A stretch of DNA of 64,000 nt from Acidipropionibacterium jensenii DSM 20535 (GCF_000425285.1 NZ_AUDD01000004.1:1-64000); one strand, 5' to 3'. Shown: positions 24,723-37,416, numbered from the stretch's first letter. Notes: generated from the sequence alone by a model not told the origin. Program-made: numbers and translations.

Positions 24723-25309
24723 CTGCGGCCCTCGTGAGTACAGTCATGACTGCGCCGCCGACGGCTCTGCTGGTGAACCTCGGCCCGCTGATGCCCGAGC
24801 ACCCCATCGAGATCATCCTCGGCATTGTCCTGGTCCTCATCATCACCTGGGCCTGCGCCAAGTTCATCGTCCCTCGCTTCGAGGACATGTACCACGAGCG
24901 TTCGGAGACCATTCAGGGTGGCATCGAGCGCGCCGAGAAGGCTCAGCAGGACGCCCGGGCTGCTCTCGAGCAGTACCAGGCTCAGCTCGCCGGTGCCCGC
25001 GACGAGGCCGCCCAGATCCGTGAGGACGCCAAGACGCAGGGCGCCCAGATCGTCGCCGAGATGAGGACCAACGCGCAGGCCGAGGCCAATCGCATCTCGG
25101 CCCAGGCCAGCGCCCAGATCAAGGCCCAGCGCGACCAGGCGGTCGCCGAGCTGCGACGCGAGATCGGCGGACTGGCGACCAATCTGGCCGGCCGGATCGT
25201 CGGGGAGTCCCTGGACGACGACGAGCGGGTCCGCTCGACGGTCGACCGGTTCCTCGCCGAGCTCGCGGTGCAGCCGGCCAAGTCCTCCCAGGCGGTGGAC
25301 AGGGCATGA
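24719..25309 (+). CDS. atpF: F-ATP synthase subunit b
   Basis: 196 residues, the peripheral stalk: one membrane helix (I-I-L-G-I-V-L-V-L-I-I-T-W) then a long charged coiled coil rich in Ala, Gln, Glu and Arg. The GTG start overlaps atpE by four bases (GTGA). It dimerises and binds delta at the top of F1. Confidence 0.95.
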   Translation: MTAALVSTVMTAPPTALLVNLGPLMPEHPIEIILGIVLVLIITWACAKFIVPRFEDMYHERSETIQGGIERAEKAQQDARAALEQYQAQLAGARDEAAQIREDAKTQGAQIVAEMRTNAQAEANRISAQASAQIKAQRDQAVAELRREIGGLATNLAGRIVGESLDDDERVRSTVDRFLAELAVQPAKSSQAVDRA

Positions 25310-26121
25310 CCTCCGCACCAGCCGACTGGGGTGTCGCCGCAGAGCGCACGGCCACCCTCGATGCCGCACTCGACGGCGTCTCGGTGACCGGTCACCTCAG
25401 CGAGGAACTGTTCGCGGTCGTCGACCTGCTCAACGCCCAGCCGACCCTGTGCCGGGCACTGAGCGATGCCGGCAGTCCGGCACCGGCCAGGCAGAAGCTC
25501 GCCTCGCAGTTGCTGTTGGACCAGCTGAGCGCCGAGGCGTTGACGGTCGTCGAGGCCGCGGCGGCAGTGCGCTGGCCCTCCTCGGCCGGGCTGTCAGGAG
25601 GACTGGAGCGCCAGGCCGTGCGGGCCCTGCTGCTGACAGCTGTCAGCGCCGGGCAGGCCGACCAGGTCGAGGAGGAGCTGTTCCGGCTCCGCCAGACGGT
25701 GCTCGGGGACCTCGACCTGTCGGTCGCCCTGGAGGATCGCGACAGGCCGGTCGCCGATCGCCGCGAACTGGTGAGATCGCTGCTGGCCGACCGGTCGACC
25801 AGCCAGACCGGGGAACTGGCCGCCAGGGCAGTGCCCACCACCGGGCGCGCCCACTACGAGCAGGTCCTGGCACGCTACCTGGAGCTGTCGGCGGACCTGC
25901 GCGGTGCGTCGATCGCGGTGGTGACCACCGCCCGCGCGCTGAGCACCGCCCAGCGCGAGGAGATGGTCAACCAGCTGGAGCGCATCACCGGCCACCACAT
26001 CGACCTGCGCGAGACGGTCGATCCGTCGGTGCTGGGCGGGGCCAGGATCAACCTTCCCGATGAGGTCATCGACGGCACCGTGGCGCGCCGTCTGGACCAG
26101 GCCCGACAGTCGTTGGGCTGA
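25306..26121 (+). CDS. atpH: F-ATP synthase subunit delta
   Basis: 271 residues. The C-terminal part has the family pattern ([11 protein letters not shown], then L-E-x-I-T-G, and [20 protein letters not shown]). It is longer than the ~180-residue delta of E. coli, the extra being N-terminal, as is usual in actinobacteria. ATGA overlap with atpF. It links stalk b to the alpha subunits. Confidence 0.95.
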   Translation: MTSAPADWGVAAERTATLDAALDGVSVTGHLSEELFAVVDLLNAQPTLCRALSDAGSPAPARQKLASQLLLDQLSAEALTVVEAAAAVRWPSSAGLSGGLERQAVRALLLTAVSAGQADQVEEELFRLRQTVLGDLDLSVALEDRDRPVADRRELVRSLLADRSTSQTGELAARAVPTTGRAHYEQVLARYLELSADLRGASIAVVTTARALSTAQREEMVNQLERITGHHIDLRETVDPSVLGGARINLPDEVIDGTVARRLDQARQSLG

Positions 26122-26186
26122 CCAAGAATGTTCTACCCGTGGTCGGGCTGGTGCCGGACCCCCGAGTCAATGCTGAAGGAGAAGCA

Positions 26187-27824
<1,638 letters not shown>

Positions 27825-27827
27825 CCG

Positions 27828-30216
<2,389 letters not shown>

Positions 30217-30217
<1 letters not shown>

Positions 30218-30639
30218 TGGCTCCCAAGCCGTTGCACGTCGACGTGGTGGCCGCAGACCGCCAGATCTGGGAGGGCGATGCGGTCAACATCATCCTTCGC
30301 ACCACCGAGGGTGACATCGGCCTGCTGCCGGGACACACCCCGATCTTCGCGAACCTGGTGCCCTGCGCCGCTCGGATCATCACCGACGACGGTCGCCAGG
30401 AGGTGATCGCCGTTGACGGTGGCTACGTGGCCCTCGACGACAGCGGGCGGGTCTCCATCCTGGCCCAGTACGCCACCCGGTCCGATGAGATCTCCAGCGC
30501 GGACGCCCAGCACGAGATCGACGTCATCTCGCGCAAGATGGACCGCAACGACGAGTACACCGAGGACGACGTCCACCGGTTGCACCTCGCCCAGGCCCAG
30601 TTGCTCGCCGCCAAGCACATCTCGGGGCAGAAGCCCTGA
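30217..30639 (+). CDS. atpC: F-ATP synthase subunit epsilon
   Basis: 140 residues: N-terminal beta sandwich (G-D-I-G-L-L-P-G-H-T-P, V-D-G-G-Y-V-A) followed by the two-helix C-terminal domain that can inhibit ATP hydrolysis. Last gene of the operon; a strong terminator follows 38 bases later. Confidence 0.96.
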
Positions 30640-30677
30640 GATGACACCGTGGTAGTTCCACCAGACGATTCGATCAT

Positions 30678-30722
30678 GCCGTGACGTCCGGACGAGACTC
30701 TCGTTTGGACGTCACGGCTTTT
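30678..30722 (+). terminator. Rho-independent terminator of the ATP synthase operon
   Basis: Arms 30678-30689 and 30707-30718 are exact 12-base complements; inside, ACGAG and CTCGT pair again, extending the stem past a 2+2 internal loop to a 3-base tip. Four Ts follow directly. Confidence 0.9.
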
Positions 30723-30727
30723 CGGTC

Positions 30728-30733
30728 TAGCGT
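30728..30733 (+). promoter_or_regulatory. -10 element for a leaderless DUF2550 mRNA
   Basis: TAGCGT, six bases before the ATG at 30740, just past the ATP synthase terminator, with no ribosome site. Confidence 0.5.
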
Positions 30734-30739
30734 GTCGCC

Positions 30740-31258
30740 ATGGGCCCCGTTCACGTCAGTCTGCAGGTGGCGCTGGTGTCTGTCATCCAGCTGGAACTGA
30801 TGGCGGCCGTGCTCGTGGTGGCGATCGTGGCGATGGCCATGGTGTGGCTGCTGATCCGCCACCAGATTCTTCTGAGGCGGCGCGGGGTGTTCGTGTGCGG
30901 CCTGAGGACCCTGGGTCCCGATGAGTCGGCGGAGGCCAGGCCCGGCAAGTGGATGCTCGGGCTCGCCCAGTACTGCGCCGGAGACTTCGTGTGGTACCGA
31001 CCGATCAATCCCTGTCTGTCTCCCAGCGTGGCACTGCACCGCAGCAGTCTGGAGATGGCCGAGCACCACCGTCCGACCCCGGGGGACCAGATCCCCTTCA
31101 TGATGAGCCAGGAGGTCATCACCTTGGTCACGGCGGCGTCGGGTCAGCGGAGCCGATGTCAGATCGTCGTGGACAAGGGTGTGCTCACCGGCCTGATGAG
31201 CTGGCTGGAGGCGGCTCCCCCGGGGGAGGCCAACCACCTCACCGCGCGCAGCATGTGA
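30740..31258 (+). CDS. DUF2550 membrane-anchored protein
   Basis: 172 residues: one N-terminal membrane helix (about 18-40), then a soluble part with R-R-R-G-V-F-V-C-G-L-R, G-K-W-M-L-G-L-A-Q-Y and D-F-V-W-Y-R-P-I-N-P-C, the pattern of the actinobacterial DUF2550 family. The family is regularly found just after atpC and next to the cobalamin adenosyltransferase, as here. Function is unknown; a cytoplasmic PH-like fold on the membrane has been my reading of the family, not something shown here. Transcription is probably leaderless and separate from the atp operon. Confidence 0.8.
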   Translation: MGPVHVSLQVALVSVIQLELMAAVLVVAIVAMAMVWLLIRHQILLRRRGVFVCGLRTLGPDESAEARPGKWMLGLAQYCAGDFVWYRPINPCLSPSVALHRSSLEMAEHHRPTPGDQIPFMMSQEVITLVTAASGQRSRCQIVVDKGVLTGLMSWLEAAPPGEANHLTARSM

Positions 31259-31433
31259 CCTCCACCGACTGCTGTTGGCCCGCCTGCTGTCTCCCGGACA
31301 ACCATTGCCCCGACTGTCACGGAACCGCTCGTGCCGAACCGTTGAACTCCTGAACCCCCCTCACTGCCCGAACCCCCGCTGTACTGCTGCTCCGGTCACG
31401 TCACCGGGGCATTTCTGCGTTCGGGGACGTGCC

Positions 31434-31468
31434 GGACCCCCGAGTCGGCAACAGGGCTCGGGGGTTCC
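31434..31468. terminator. Hairpin between convergent DUF2550 and pduO genes
   Basis: GGACCCCCGAG (31434-31444) pairs with CTCGGGGGTTCC (31457-31468) with one bulged T. It sits 176 bases after DUF2550 and 45 bases after the pduO stop, so it may serve either strand. The rest of the 254-base gap is C-rich with no gene seen. Confidence 0.6.
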
Positions 31469-31512
31469 CGGACACGCTCGCGGCGCAGCTCTTCGGAGGG
31501 CCTCAGTGAGGC

Positions 31513-32184
31513 TCAGTGGTGGCGCTTGGGGGCCTCGGCGTTGCGTTCCCCACCGGGAACCCACAGCACCTCGTCGCTGGCCCCGTCACTGGCGCGGTTG
31601 GCCGCCCGGGAGAGGATGAACATCAGGTCCGAGAGGCGGTTGAGATAGGTGATCGCCAACTCGTTGACCCCGCCCGGAGTGACCTTCGGGTCCTCGGAGG
31701 TCTGGGTGCCGTAGGTCTCCACCGCCCTCCAGGCGGCCCGCTCGGCGGTGCGCACGGCGGTCCGGCAGACGTGCAGCTGGGCCCCGACCGGATTGCCCCC
31801 CGGCAGGATGAAGGATCGCAGGGTGGGCAGGGCGTCCCCGAACTCATCGCACCAGTGCTCGAGCCGGTCCACACTGGACTGCACGGTGCGCAGCGGCTCC
31901 CACTGCGGATTGGCCACCAGCGGGTTGGCCAGGTCGGCGCCGACGTCGAAGAGCTCGTTCTGGATGATTCCGAGGGCCTCGCGGACCGGCTTGTCCAGGA
32001 CGGTACCGACCTCGGGGTCTGAACCGCGGTCCAGAGCCAGTGCCAGGCCGATCGCGGCATTGGCGGCGTCCACCAGTCCGTAGGCCTCGACGCGGACATC
32101 GGTCTTGGCCGCCACCGAGTTGTCGACCAGCCGGGTGGTGCCGTGATCGCCGGTACGGGTGTAGATACGAGAGAGAGTCACCAT
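31513..32184 (-). CDS. pduO: PduO-type cob(I)alamin adenosyltransferase
   Basis: 223 residues. Family features: R-I-Y-T-R-T-G-D-H-G-T-T near the N-terminus (ATP-binding), V-E-A-Y-G-L-V-D-A-A-N-A, I-Q-N-E-L-F-D-V-G-A-D-L-A, F-I-L-P-G-G and the R-T-A-E-R-A-A helix. It attaches the 5'-deoxyadenosyl group to cob(I)alamin. The product, adenosylcobalamin, is the cofactor of methylmalonyl-CoA mutase, which fits the epimerase gene 3.7 kb away and a propionate-producing host. No cobalamin riboswitch is seen. Confidence 0.92.
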   Translation of the reverse strand: MVTLSRIYTRTGDHGTTRLVDNSVAAKTDVRVEAYGLVDAANAAIGLALALDRGSDPEVGTVLDKPVREALGIIQNELFDVGADLANPLVANPQWEPLRTVQSSVDRLEHWCDEFGDALPTLRSFILPGGNPVGAQLHVCRTAVRTAERAAWRAVETYGTQTSEDPKVTPGGVNELAITYLNRLSDLMFILSRAANRASDGASDEVLWVPGGERNAEAPKRHH

Positions 32185-32191
32185 GGGCCCC

Positions 32192-32197
32192 AGCTTA
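32192..32197 (-). promoter_or_regulatory. -10 element for a leaderless pduO mRNA
   Basis: TAAGCT on the minus strand, seven bases before the ATG at 32184; no ribosome site. Confidence 0.5.
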
Positions 32198-32251
32198 CGA
32201 GGTCACCTCCCGCAGACCCGTGGGCGCGGTGGACAGCCTCAGGGACAGGGG

Positions 32252-33079
32252 TCACACATTCTCGAGGAAGCGGTGGAGCACCTGCACGAAGACCTCCGGC
32301 TGGTCGGCGTGCACCCAGTGGCCGGCGTTCTTGACCCGGACCCGCTGGACCCGTGGGAACAGGGCGGCCATCGCCGCCTGGTGCTCGGGGTGGACGTAGT
32401 GGGAGTCCTCACCGCTGATCCACAGCACCGGTCCGTCCCAGTGGCGTCCCCGGGTGTCGGGCCACTGGGCGACCTGGTCCATCTGGCTGGCGAGCAGGTC
32501 CAGGTTCATCTGCCAGTGCCACTGGTGACCGGCCGGGGCATGGACGTCGTGGCGCAGATTCTGCAGCAGGAACTGGCGGATCACCGGGTCCGGCACGCCG
32601 ACCGACATCTGTGCCTCAGCCTGGGTACGGGTCCGCAACGAGGAGAGATCCAGTGCCTCCATGGCTCGGGTGAGAGGATCGAATCGCAGGTTCAGCGGCG
32701 AGACGACCGGGGCCATGTCCACCACGACGAGACTGGCGAGCAGCTCGGGGAAGTCCAGAGCGGTGCGCATCGCGACCTTGCCGCCCATCGAGTGACCCAG
32801 TAAGTGAACCGGGCGGTCGGGGGAGTGCTCGCGGATGGACCGGGCGACGCTGGCGGCCATCTGCGGATAGGAGATCTCGCTGGTCCATCCGGAACGACCG
32901 TGGTTCGGCAGGTCCAGCAGGACGCAGCGCCACCGGTCGCGATCGGTGGCGACCAGGTCCTTGGCGACCCTGGTGAAGTTCTTTCCCTGGCCGAAGACCC
33001 CATGGCACCAGACGACGGTCTCAGCGCCGTTCCCGATGGTGGTGGCATGCAGCTCGGTCGTGGCGGGTGTGGGTGTCAT
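32252..33079 (-). CDS. Alpha/beta hydrolase (YbfF/ABHD11-like esterase)
   Basis: 275 residues from the ATG with GGAG nine bases ahead. The nucleophile elbow G-H-S-M-G-G has Ser97; the oxyanion strand is H-G-V-F-G-Q-G-K-N-F; L-D-L-P-N-H-G-R-S is the usual second block; the catalytic His is in N-A-G-H-W-V-H-A-D-Q-P. This pattern matches the YbfF/ABHD11 esterase group. It is coupled by ATGA to the small zinc-site protein before it. Substrate unknown. Confidence 0.85.
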   Translation of the reverse strand: MTPTPATTELHATTIGNGAETVVWCHGVFGQGKNFTRVAKDLVATDRDRWRCVLLDLPNHGRSGWTSEISYPQMAASVARSIREHSPDRPVHLLGHSMGGKVAMRTALDFPELLASLVVVDMAPVVSPLNLRFDPLTRAMEALDLSSLRTRTQAEAQMSVGVPDPVIRQFLLQNLRHDVHAPAGHQWHWQMNLDLLASQMDQVAQWPDTRGRHWDGPVLWISGEDSHYVHPEHQAAMAALFPRVQRVRVKNAGHWVHADQPEVFVQVLHRFLENV

Positions 33080-33363
33080 GATCGCGATCTCCAGCAGCCG
33101 GTGTGCCAGTGACGCCGTCGGGAGACCGGTGAGTCGGTGCTGAAACCGGTCGGTTCGTGGGGCCAGGCGACGATGTGAGGGGTCCCCGGGAGGATGGGGT
33201 GGAGGCAACCAGGGCAGGTGTACGTCTTGACCGCCCGGTCGGCTGGGACATTGCGCACCACGTGCGCGCCGTCCCTCTTCTGCTCGCTGTGGGCGTGCGA
33301 GGAGGGCTCCAGGGGCCGGATCTGTCGCAGCCTTCTGCTACTGCGACTCTTGTGACGGCCCAT
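33076..33363 (-). CDS. Small zinc-site protein next to nucS
   Basis: 95 residues: a basic N-terminus (M-G-R-H-K-S-R-S-S-R-R) then C-P-G-C-L-H-P-I and a distal H-W-H-T-G-C-W, giving a plausible Cys/His metal site. Actinobacterial homologues with the same layout sit divergent from nucS and are often mislabelled ATP/GTP-binding protein. The ATG at 33363 is chosen because TATGAT lies seven bases upstream, which would place the start of a leaderless mRNA there; the next ATG up falls within that element. Function unknown; nucleic-acid binding is a guess. Confidence 0.7.
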   Translation of the reverse strand: MGRHKSRSSRRLRQIRPLEPSSHAHSEQKRDGAHVVRNVPADRAVKTYTCPGCLHPILPGTPHIVAWPHEPTGFSTDSPVSRRRHWHTGCWRSRS

Positions 33364-33370
33364 GCCTGCG

Positions 33371-33376
33371 ATCATA
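33371..33376 (-). promoter_or_regulatory. -10 element for a leaderless zinc-site/hydrolase mRNA
   Basis: TATGAT on the minus strand, a 5 of 6 match to TATAAT, seven bases before the ATG at 33363; it also transcribes the coupled hydrolase. Confidence 0.55.
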
Positions 33377-33430
33377 GCGGGGCCGGCAGGGGTCACCTCT
33401 GATGAGCGCCGGGGCGGACGACGGGGGCAG

Positions 33431-33436
33431 TAGTAT
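33431..33436 (+). promoter_or_regulatory. -10 element before nucS
   Basis: TAGTAT, eight bases before the GTG at 33445; no ribosome site, so a leaderless or nearly leaderless mRNA. Confidence 0.45.
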
Positions 33437-33444
33437 CGCCTCTC

Positions 33445-34158
33445 GTGCGACTCGTGATAGCGGAGTGCCAGGTCGACTACACCGGGCGACTGACCGCCCA
33501 TCTGCCCTGGGCCAGACGACTCATCATCGTCAAGGCCGACCACTCGGTGAGCGTCCATGCCGATGATCGCGCCTACAAGCCGTTGAACTGGATGAGCCCG
33601 CCGTGCACCCTCACGGTGCGCGAACCGGCCGCCGACGAGGCCGCCGCCGTGGACTCGGTCGACTCGCGGATCAGCCAGGTGTGGGAGGTGGACTCACCCG
33701 GCGGGGATCACCTGCAGATCCTCATCGGTGAGGTCGATCTGGATGTCACCGAGGACCTCGGCGCGGACCCGGGTCTCCAGAAGGACGGCGTCGAGGCGCA
33801 CCTGCAGGAACTGCTCGCCGAGAACCCGGAGACCTTCGGCGCGGGCTGGACGGTTGTCCGGCGGGAGTACATGACGCCGATCGGCCCGGTCGATCTGCTG
33901 TGCCGTGATGCCGAGGGCACCTACGTGGCGGTCGAGGTGAAGCGCCGCGGTGAGATCGACGGCGTCGAGCAGCTGACTCGATATCTCGACCTGATGAACC
34001 GCGACCATCTGCTGGGGGACCACGTCGACGGAGTGTTCGCCGCACAGCAGATCAAACCGCAGGCCCGGACGCTGGCCCAGACCCGCGGGATCAGCTGCCT
34101 GACGGTCGACTACGACGCCCTGCGCGGGATGGACCACCCGGAGGACCGGCTGTTCTGA
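33445..34158 (+). CDS. nucS: Mismatch-specific endonuclease NucS/EndoMS
   Basis: 237 residues. The N-terminal beta domain begins [21 protein letters not shown]; the C-terminal RecB-like nuclease has [11 protein letters not shown] and V-A-V-E-V-K-R-R-G (the D-ExK metal site) and Q-L-T-R-Y-L. NucS cuts both strands at mismatches and replaces MutS/MutL in most actinobacteria; it is recruited by the beta clamp, and the C-terminal end (D-R-L-F) resembles a clamp-binding tail. Start is a GTG. Confidence 0.95.
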   Translation: MRLVIAECQVDYTGRLTAHLPWARRLIIVKADHSVSVHADDRAYKPLNWMSPPCTLTVREPAADEAAAVDSVDSRISQVWEVDSPGGDHLQILIGEVDLDVTEDLGADPGLQKDGVEAHLQELLAENPETFGAGWTVVRREYMTPIGPVDLLCRDAEGTYVAVEVKRRGEIDGVEQLTRYLDLMNRDHLLGDHVDGVFAAQQIKPQARTLAQTRGISCLTVDYDALRGMDHPEDRLF

Positions 34159-34201
34159 CCGGCCCCCCGCACTGGTGGCGACCACTCCCGAACGGTGCTG
34201 A

Positions 34202-35692
34202 CTACTCCAGAACGGTGGTGGGCTCGTCCTCGCCGGCCTGCTGCTTGGCCGGGCGGATCATCGTCTTGTCGGCGTCGCTCTTCGCGGTCCCCGGCTGGTC
34301 CTTGGCGGATCGGTCCGAGGCCGGCGTGCCGGAGGTCTTCCCGGCCTTCGTGTCGTCCTGGCCCTCGGTGTCGAAGGGATCGGTACCCGGGAAGTCCTTG
34401 CCGGCCTCCCCGGCCAGTTCGCGCAGATTGCCGAGCTGGGCGAGGACCGCCTCCCGATGCTGCTGAAGGGCCGCCACCTCGCGCTCGAGCTGCTCCTTGC
34501 GCCACGCGTACTGCTCCTCGAGACGCTCCTTCATCATCGCCGCCTGGCGATGGGCGACCGCGATCCGGTTCTCCGCGTCGCGAGCCGCCTGGGCACGCAC
34601 CTTCTCGGTCTCGGCGAGGGTCTCCTCGCGGATCTTCTCCGCCTTGACGGTCGCCTCCTCCAGGGACTTGGTGGCCGCCTGCATGTGAGCCGCTCCCTTG
34701 TCCTGCAGCTCGTTGAGCTTGGCAACCGCCTGATCGTGGTTCGTCCTGGTCGCGGTGGCGATCCGCTCGGCCTCCTCGTGGGCACTGCCGAGCGTCGCGG
34801 CGGCCTGCTTGTCGGCCTTGGTCGTGGTGGCCGTCGCCTGGTCATTGGCCGCCGAGGTGAGTCGAGCGGCCTCCTGGCGGGCCTTCTCGAGCGTGCTGGC
34901 GGCCTCCTTGCGGGCCTTCTCGACCGCGGCGCCGGCCTCCTGCCGGGCCGCCTCAAGGGTGCTGCCGGCCTCCTGGCGAGCCTTCTCGAGAGTGCTCGCG
35001 GCCTCCTGCTTGGCGGCACCGACGGCCTGCTCGGAGTCTTGGCGGGCCTTCGAGGTGAGCGCGCCCGCCTCCTTCTGGGCTCCCTCGATCATCTGCCGGG
35101 CCTGGGCCTCGGCGTTCTGACGGGTGGCCTCGGCACGGACCTTGGCGTCATTCATGATCGACTCGACATGGGTGGTGGCCTGGGCGACGATGGTGGTCGC
35201 CTGCTGACGCGCCTCGTCGACCGAGGTCCGGGCCTCCTTGGTGGCCTGGTCGCGCAGCTCGCGCTGATTGGCCAGTCCTGCCACCCGGATGTCGTCCGCC
35301 TCGGTCTGGGCGGCGGAGCGCAGGTCGGCGGCGACCCGGCGTCCCTCCTCCTTGATCCGCTCGGCCTCGTTGCCGGCCTTGGCCACCAGATCCTTGGCCT
35401 GGGTCTCGGCGGCGGTGAGGATGCCGGTCGCGTGAGACCCCAGGCGTGCGAAGTCCGACTTGTCGGCCTCCTGCTCGGCCTTGGCGACCTCATGGCGCAG
35501 ATGGCGGGTGAGCTGCTTGAGGGTACTGACCTGCTGCTCGATCTCGCGGACGTAGTTGTCCACGCTGGTGCGGTCATAACCCCACATCGCGTGGGCGAAG
35601 CTGCCTGCGGCGCTCGCGCTGTCGTCGAAGAGATTGAGGCCGGTCTCCTCGTCGCCGGGATCCTCGCTTCCAGGCGTGACTGGATCGCTCAC
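34202..35692 (-). CDS. DivIVA-like long coiled-coil protein
   Basis: 496 residues, GTG start with AAGGAG six bases ahead (an adjacent GTG is possible). Residues 38-60 (G-Y-D-R-T-S-V-D-N-Y-V-R-E-I-E-Q) resemble the membrane-curvature-sensing start of DivIVA/Wag31. Almost all the rest, to about 445, is an Ala/Glu/Lys/Arg/Gln-rich coiled coil. Five 11-residue repeats with the core A-R-Q-E-A-x-S-T-L-E-K run from 227 to 281. The tail is polar and disordered with Thr-rich end. A scaffold for polar growth or septum formation is likely by family; the specific role is not known. Confidence 0.75.
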   Translation of the reverse strand: MSDPVTPGSEDPGDEETGLNLFDDSASAAGSFAHAMWGYDRTSVDNYVREIEQQVSTLKQLTRHLRHEVAKAEQEADKSDFARLGSHATGILTAAETQAKDLVAKAGNEAERIKEEGRRVAADLRSAAQTEADDIRVAGLANQRELRDQATKEARTSVDEARQQATTIVAQATTHVESIMNDAKVRAEATRQNAEAQARQMIEGAQKEAGALTSKARQDSEQAVGAAKQEAASTLEKARQEAGSTLEAARQEAGAAVEKARKEAASTLEKARQEAARLTSAANDQATATTTKADKQAAATLGSAHEEAERIATATRTNHDQAVAKLNELQDKGAAHMQAATKSLEEATVKAEKIREETLAETEKVRAQAARDAENRIAVAHRQAAMMKERLEEQYAWRKEQLEREVAALQQHREAVLAQLGNLRELAGEAGKDFPGTDPFDTEGQDDTKAGKTSGTPASDRSAKDQPGTAKSDADKTMIRPAKQQAGEDEPTTVLE

Positions 35693-35820
35693 CACGGACT
35701 CCTTCCGATGCCATCTGTACGGACCCCACGCTACCAATGTGGACCGCAGGTTCGGCCGTGACGGGCTGGGGTGGACATCATTGACCACACCTGGCCAGGG
35801 AGTCCGTGCAGACGGACAAC

Positions 35821-35849
35821 GGCGGAGGATCCGCGAGGGATCCTCCGCC
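35821..35849. terminator. Hairpin downstream of methylmalonyl-CoA epimerase
   Basis: Arms 35821-35832 and 35838-35849 are exact 12-base complements with a 5-base loop, 28 bases past the epimerase stop (minus strand). No T-run. Confidence 0.75.
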
Positions 35850-35876
35850 GTCGGTCAGATGGCTGCGTCGCCGATC

Positions 35877-36338
35877 TCAGTCCTTGTAGGGCATGCCACC
35901 GGCCGGGGGCTCGGTGATCTCGACGAGGATTCCACCGGTGCACTTCGGGTGGAGGAAGACCACGCGGGAACCGGCGGTGCCGAGCGAGGGCTCATCGGAG
36001 ATGAACCGGGCGCCGCGCTCCTTGAGGGTGGCGATCGTCTTGTCGATGTCGTAGGTGCGGTAGCACACCTGCTGAATCATGTTCTTGTTCTTGGCGATGT
36101 ACTTGGCGATGGTGCTGTCCTCGCCGAGGGGCGCCAGAAGCTGGACGACGGTGCTCTCCTCGCCGCGCTTACCGGTGGCGATCATCGCCTCCTCGACGCC
36201 GTGACCCGGGTTCTTCTCACGCAGCAGCACGTGGAAGCCCAGCACCTCGGTGTGGAACTTGATGGCCTCGTCCATGTCCTTGACGGCGTAGCCGACGTGG
36301 TCGATGCACGCGAAAGGATCGTTGTTGAAGTTCTCCAT
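35877..36338 (-). CDS. mce: Methylmalonyl-CoA epimerase
   Basis: 153 residues of the vicinal-oxygen-chelate fold, clearly like the Propionibacterium shermanii enzyme: C-I-D-H-V-G-Y-A-V (metal ligand His14), E-V-L-G-F-H, E-x-S-T-V-V-Q-L-L-A-P-L, D-E-P-S-L-G-T-A-G-S-R-V-V-F-L-H-P-K and L-V-E-I-T-E (C-terminal metal Glu). It interconverts (R)- and (S)-methylmalonyl-CoA between the mutase and the transcarboxylase of the propionate pathway. It stands alone, not with the mutase genes. Confidence 0.95.
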   Translation of the reverse strand: MENFNNDPFACIDHVGYAVKDMDEAIKFHTEVLGFHVLLREKNPGHGVEEAMIATGKRGEESTVVQLLAPLGEDSTIAKYIAKNKNMIQQVCYRTYDIDKTIATLKERGARFISDEPSLGTAGSRVVFLHPKCTGGILVEITEPPAGGMPYKD

Positions 36339-36556
36339 ATCTCATATCTTTCCACCCTCCCGGTGAAGATCGACACCGGGGTGCGGGCTGGGACAAGGGG
36401 GTGTGCGGGGCCCGCACGGCGGGATGTGCGACACGCCCGGCGTTGCGGCTGGCGCGGGGGCGGGTCGGTAGGTCAGCATGTCTGGGAGAGTGCGTCAGCA
36501 CGTGTGGCGACATGCCTCGATCCCGAGAGCCGGGATCCTCAGCCGAGGAGACGAAC

Positions 36557-36703
36557 GTGAAGAAGTTCCTGACGACGACCATCGCGGTGTTCCTGGTGGC
36601 CTTCGCCCTCTACTACATCTTCACCGACCCCGAGGGCACCGCCGACGTGGTCCGTGGATTCTTCAGTGGGATCTTCGGGTTCATCAGGGCACTGGGACGA
36701 TGA
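36557..36703 (+). CDS. Small single-helix membrane protein
   Basis: 48 residues from a GTG with GAGGAG seven bases ahead: a basic K-K start, one helix (F-L-T-T-T-I-A-V-F-L-V-A-F-A-L-Y-Y-I-F) and a short amphipathic tail (V-V-R-G-F-F-S-G-I-F-G-F-I-R-A-L). It lies 11 bases before a PH-domain membrane protein and may be its partner. No family recognised. Confidence 0.65.
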   Translation: MKKFLTTTIAVFLVAFALYYIFTDPEGTADVVRGFFSGIFGFIRALGR

Positions 36704-36713
36704 CCCTGGTGCC

Positions 36714-37250
36714 GTGCCTTCGGTGCTGAGGACGTTGCGGCGGTTCGTCGATCCCGAGGTGGACCGCCACCTGCTCGCCAGCGAGGGCGAGTTCATCATC
36801 GATGAGGTCGTCAAACACTGGTGGACACTCGTCCTGCCGATCTGCGGACTGGCCGCCAGTGTGGTGTGCTTCCTCGCGATGATTGTCACCGGGGCCGCGT
36901 GGTGGTTGTTCCTGCTGCTGGGGCTGGTGATCGACGTGTGGGCGGTGGTGAGGATGTTCCGGGTCCACATGGATCGATTCGTCATCACCAACATGCGGGT
37001 GTTCCGGGTGCACGGGGTGTTCAACCAACACCTGGCGACCATGCCGATGACCCGGATCCTCGACATCTCGGTCGAGCAGCCCTTCCTCGGGCGACTGCTC
37101 GGGTTCGGTCACTTCATCTTCGAGTCCGCCGCCCAGGACCAGGGGCTGAGGGTGATCCGTTACGTCGGGCGACCCGAGCAGCGGGATCTGATCATTCAGC
37201 GGGTCATCCAGATGGCCGGCCTGCGGACCAATCTGGCCCACCCGCGCTGA
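36714..37250 (+). CDS. PH-domain (bacterial PH, DUF304-like) membrane protein
   Basis: About 178 residues: an N-terminal soluble segment (E-G-E-F-I-I-D-E-V-V-K-H-W), two close helices (about 42-80), then a PH-like beta domain with R-F-V-I-T-N-M-R-V-F-R-V-H-G-V-F-N and M-P-M-T-R-I-L-D-I-S-V-E-Q-P. This is the layout of YdbS/YdbT-type bPH proteins, which bind membranes or partner proteins. GTG at 36714 or 36723; neither has a clear ribosome site, so coupling to the preceding small gene is likely. Confidence 0.78.
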   Translation: MPSVLRTLRRFVDPEVDRHLLASEGEFIIDEVVKHWWTLVLPICGLAASVVCFLAMIVTGAAWWLFLLLGLVIDVWAVVRMFRVHMDRFVITNMRVFRVHGVFNQHLATMPMTRILDISVEQPFLGRLLGFGHFIFESAAQDQGLRVIRYVGRPEQRDLIIQRVIQMAGLRTNLAHPR

Positions 37251-37345
37251 CCCGGCCGTTGCCCGGTGACGACGTGGGGATCGGGTGAACACTGTCGCCG
37301 TCGCTGTGCCCGGCGGGGGAGGGGAGGGACTGCTCCGGGGCAGGA

Positions 37346-37374
37346 GAGAATGATTCTCAGCAGCGGCATAGTGT
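37346..37374 (+). promoter_or_regulatory. Palindrome and candidate -10 before deacetylase lipoprotein
   Basis: GAGAATGATTCTC (37346-37358) is a 13-base palindrome centred on G, resembling metal-regulator half-sites only loosely. TAGTGT (37369-37374) could be a -10 element with a leader of ~36 bases. Both are weak. Confidence 0.25.
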
Positions 37375-37416
37375 GGTGTCGTCATCTGCGTTCAGGTGAC
37401 GGTCAGGAAGGCACAC

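Noticed and set aside
31259-31512. Cobalamin riboswitch near pduO
   Set aside because: The region is downstream of pduO, and upstream of its start only eight bases separate it from a -10 element, so no leader exists to hold a riboswitch.
34880-35020. CRISPR-like regular repeat
   Set aside because: The periodicity is 33 bases from 11-residue coiled-coil units inside a coding gene, without spacers.
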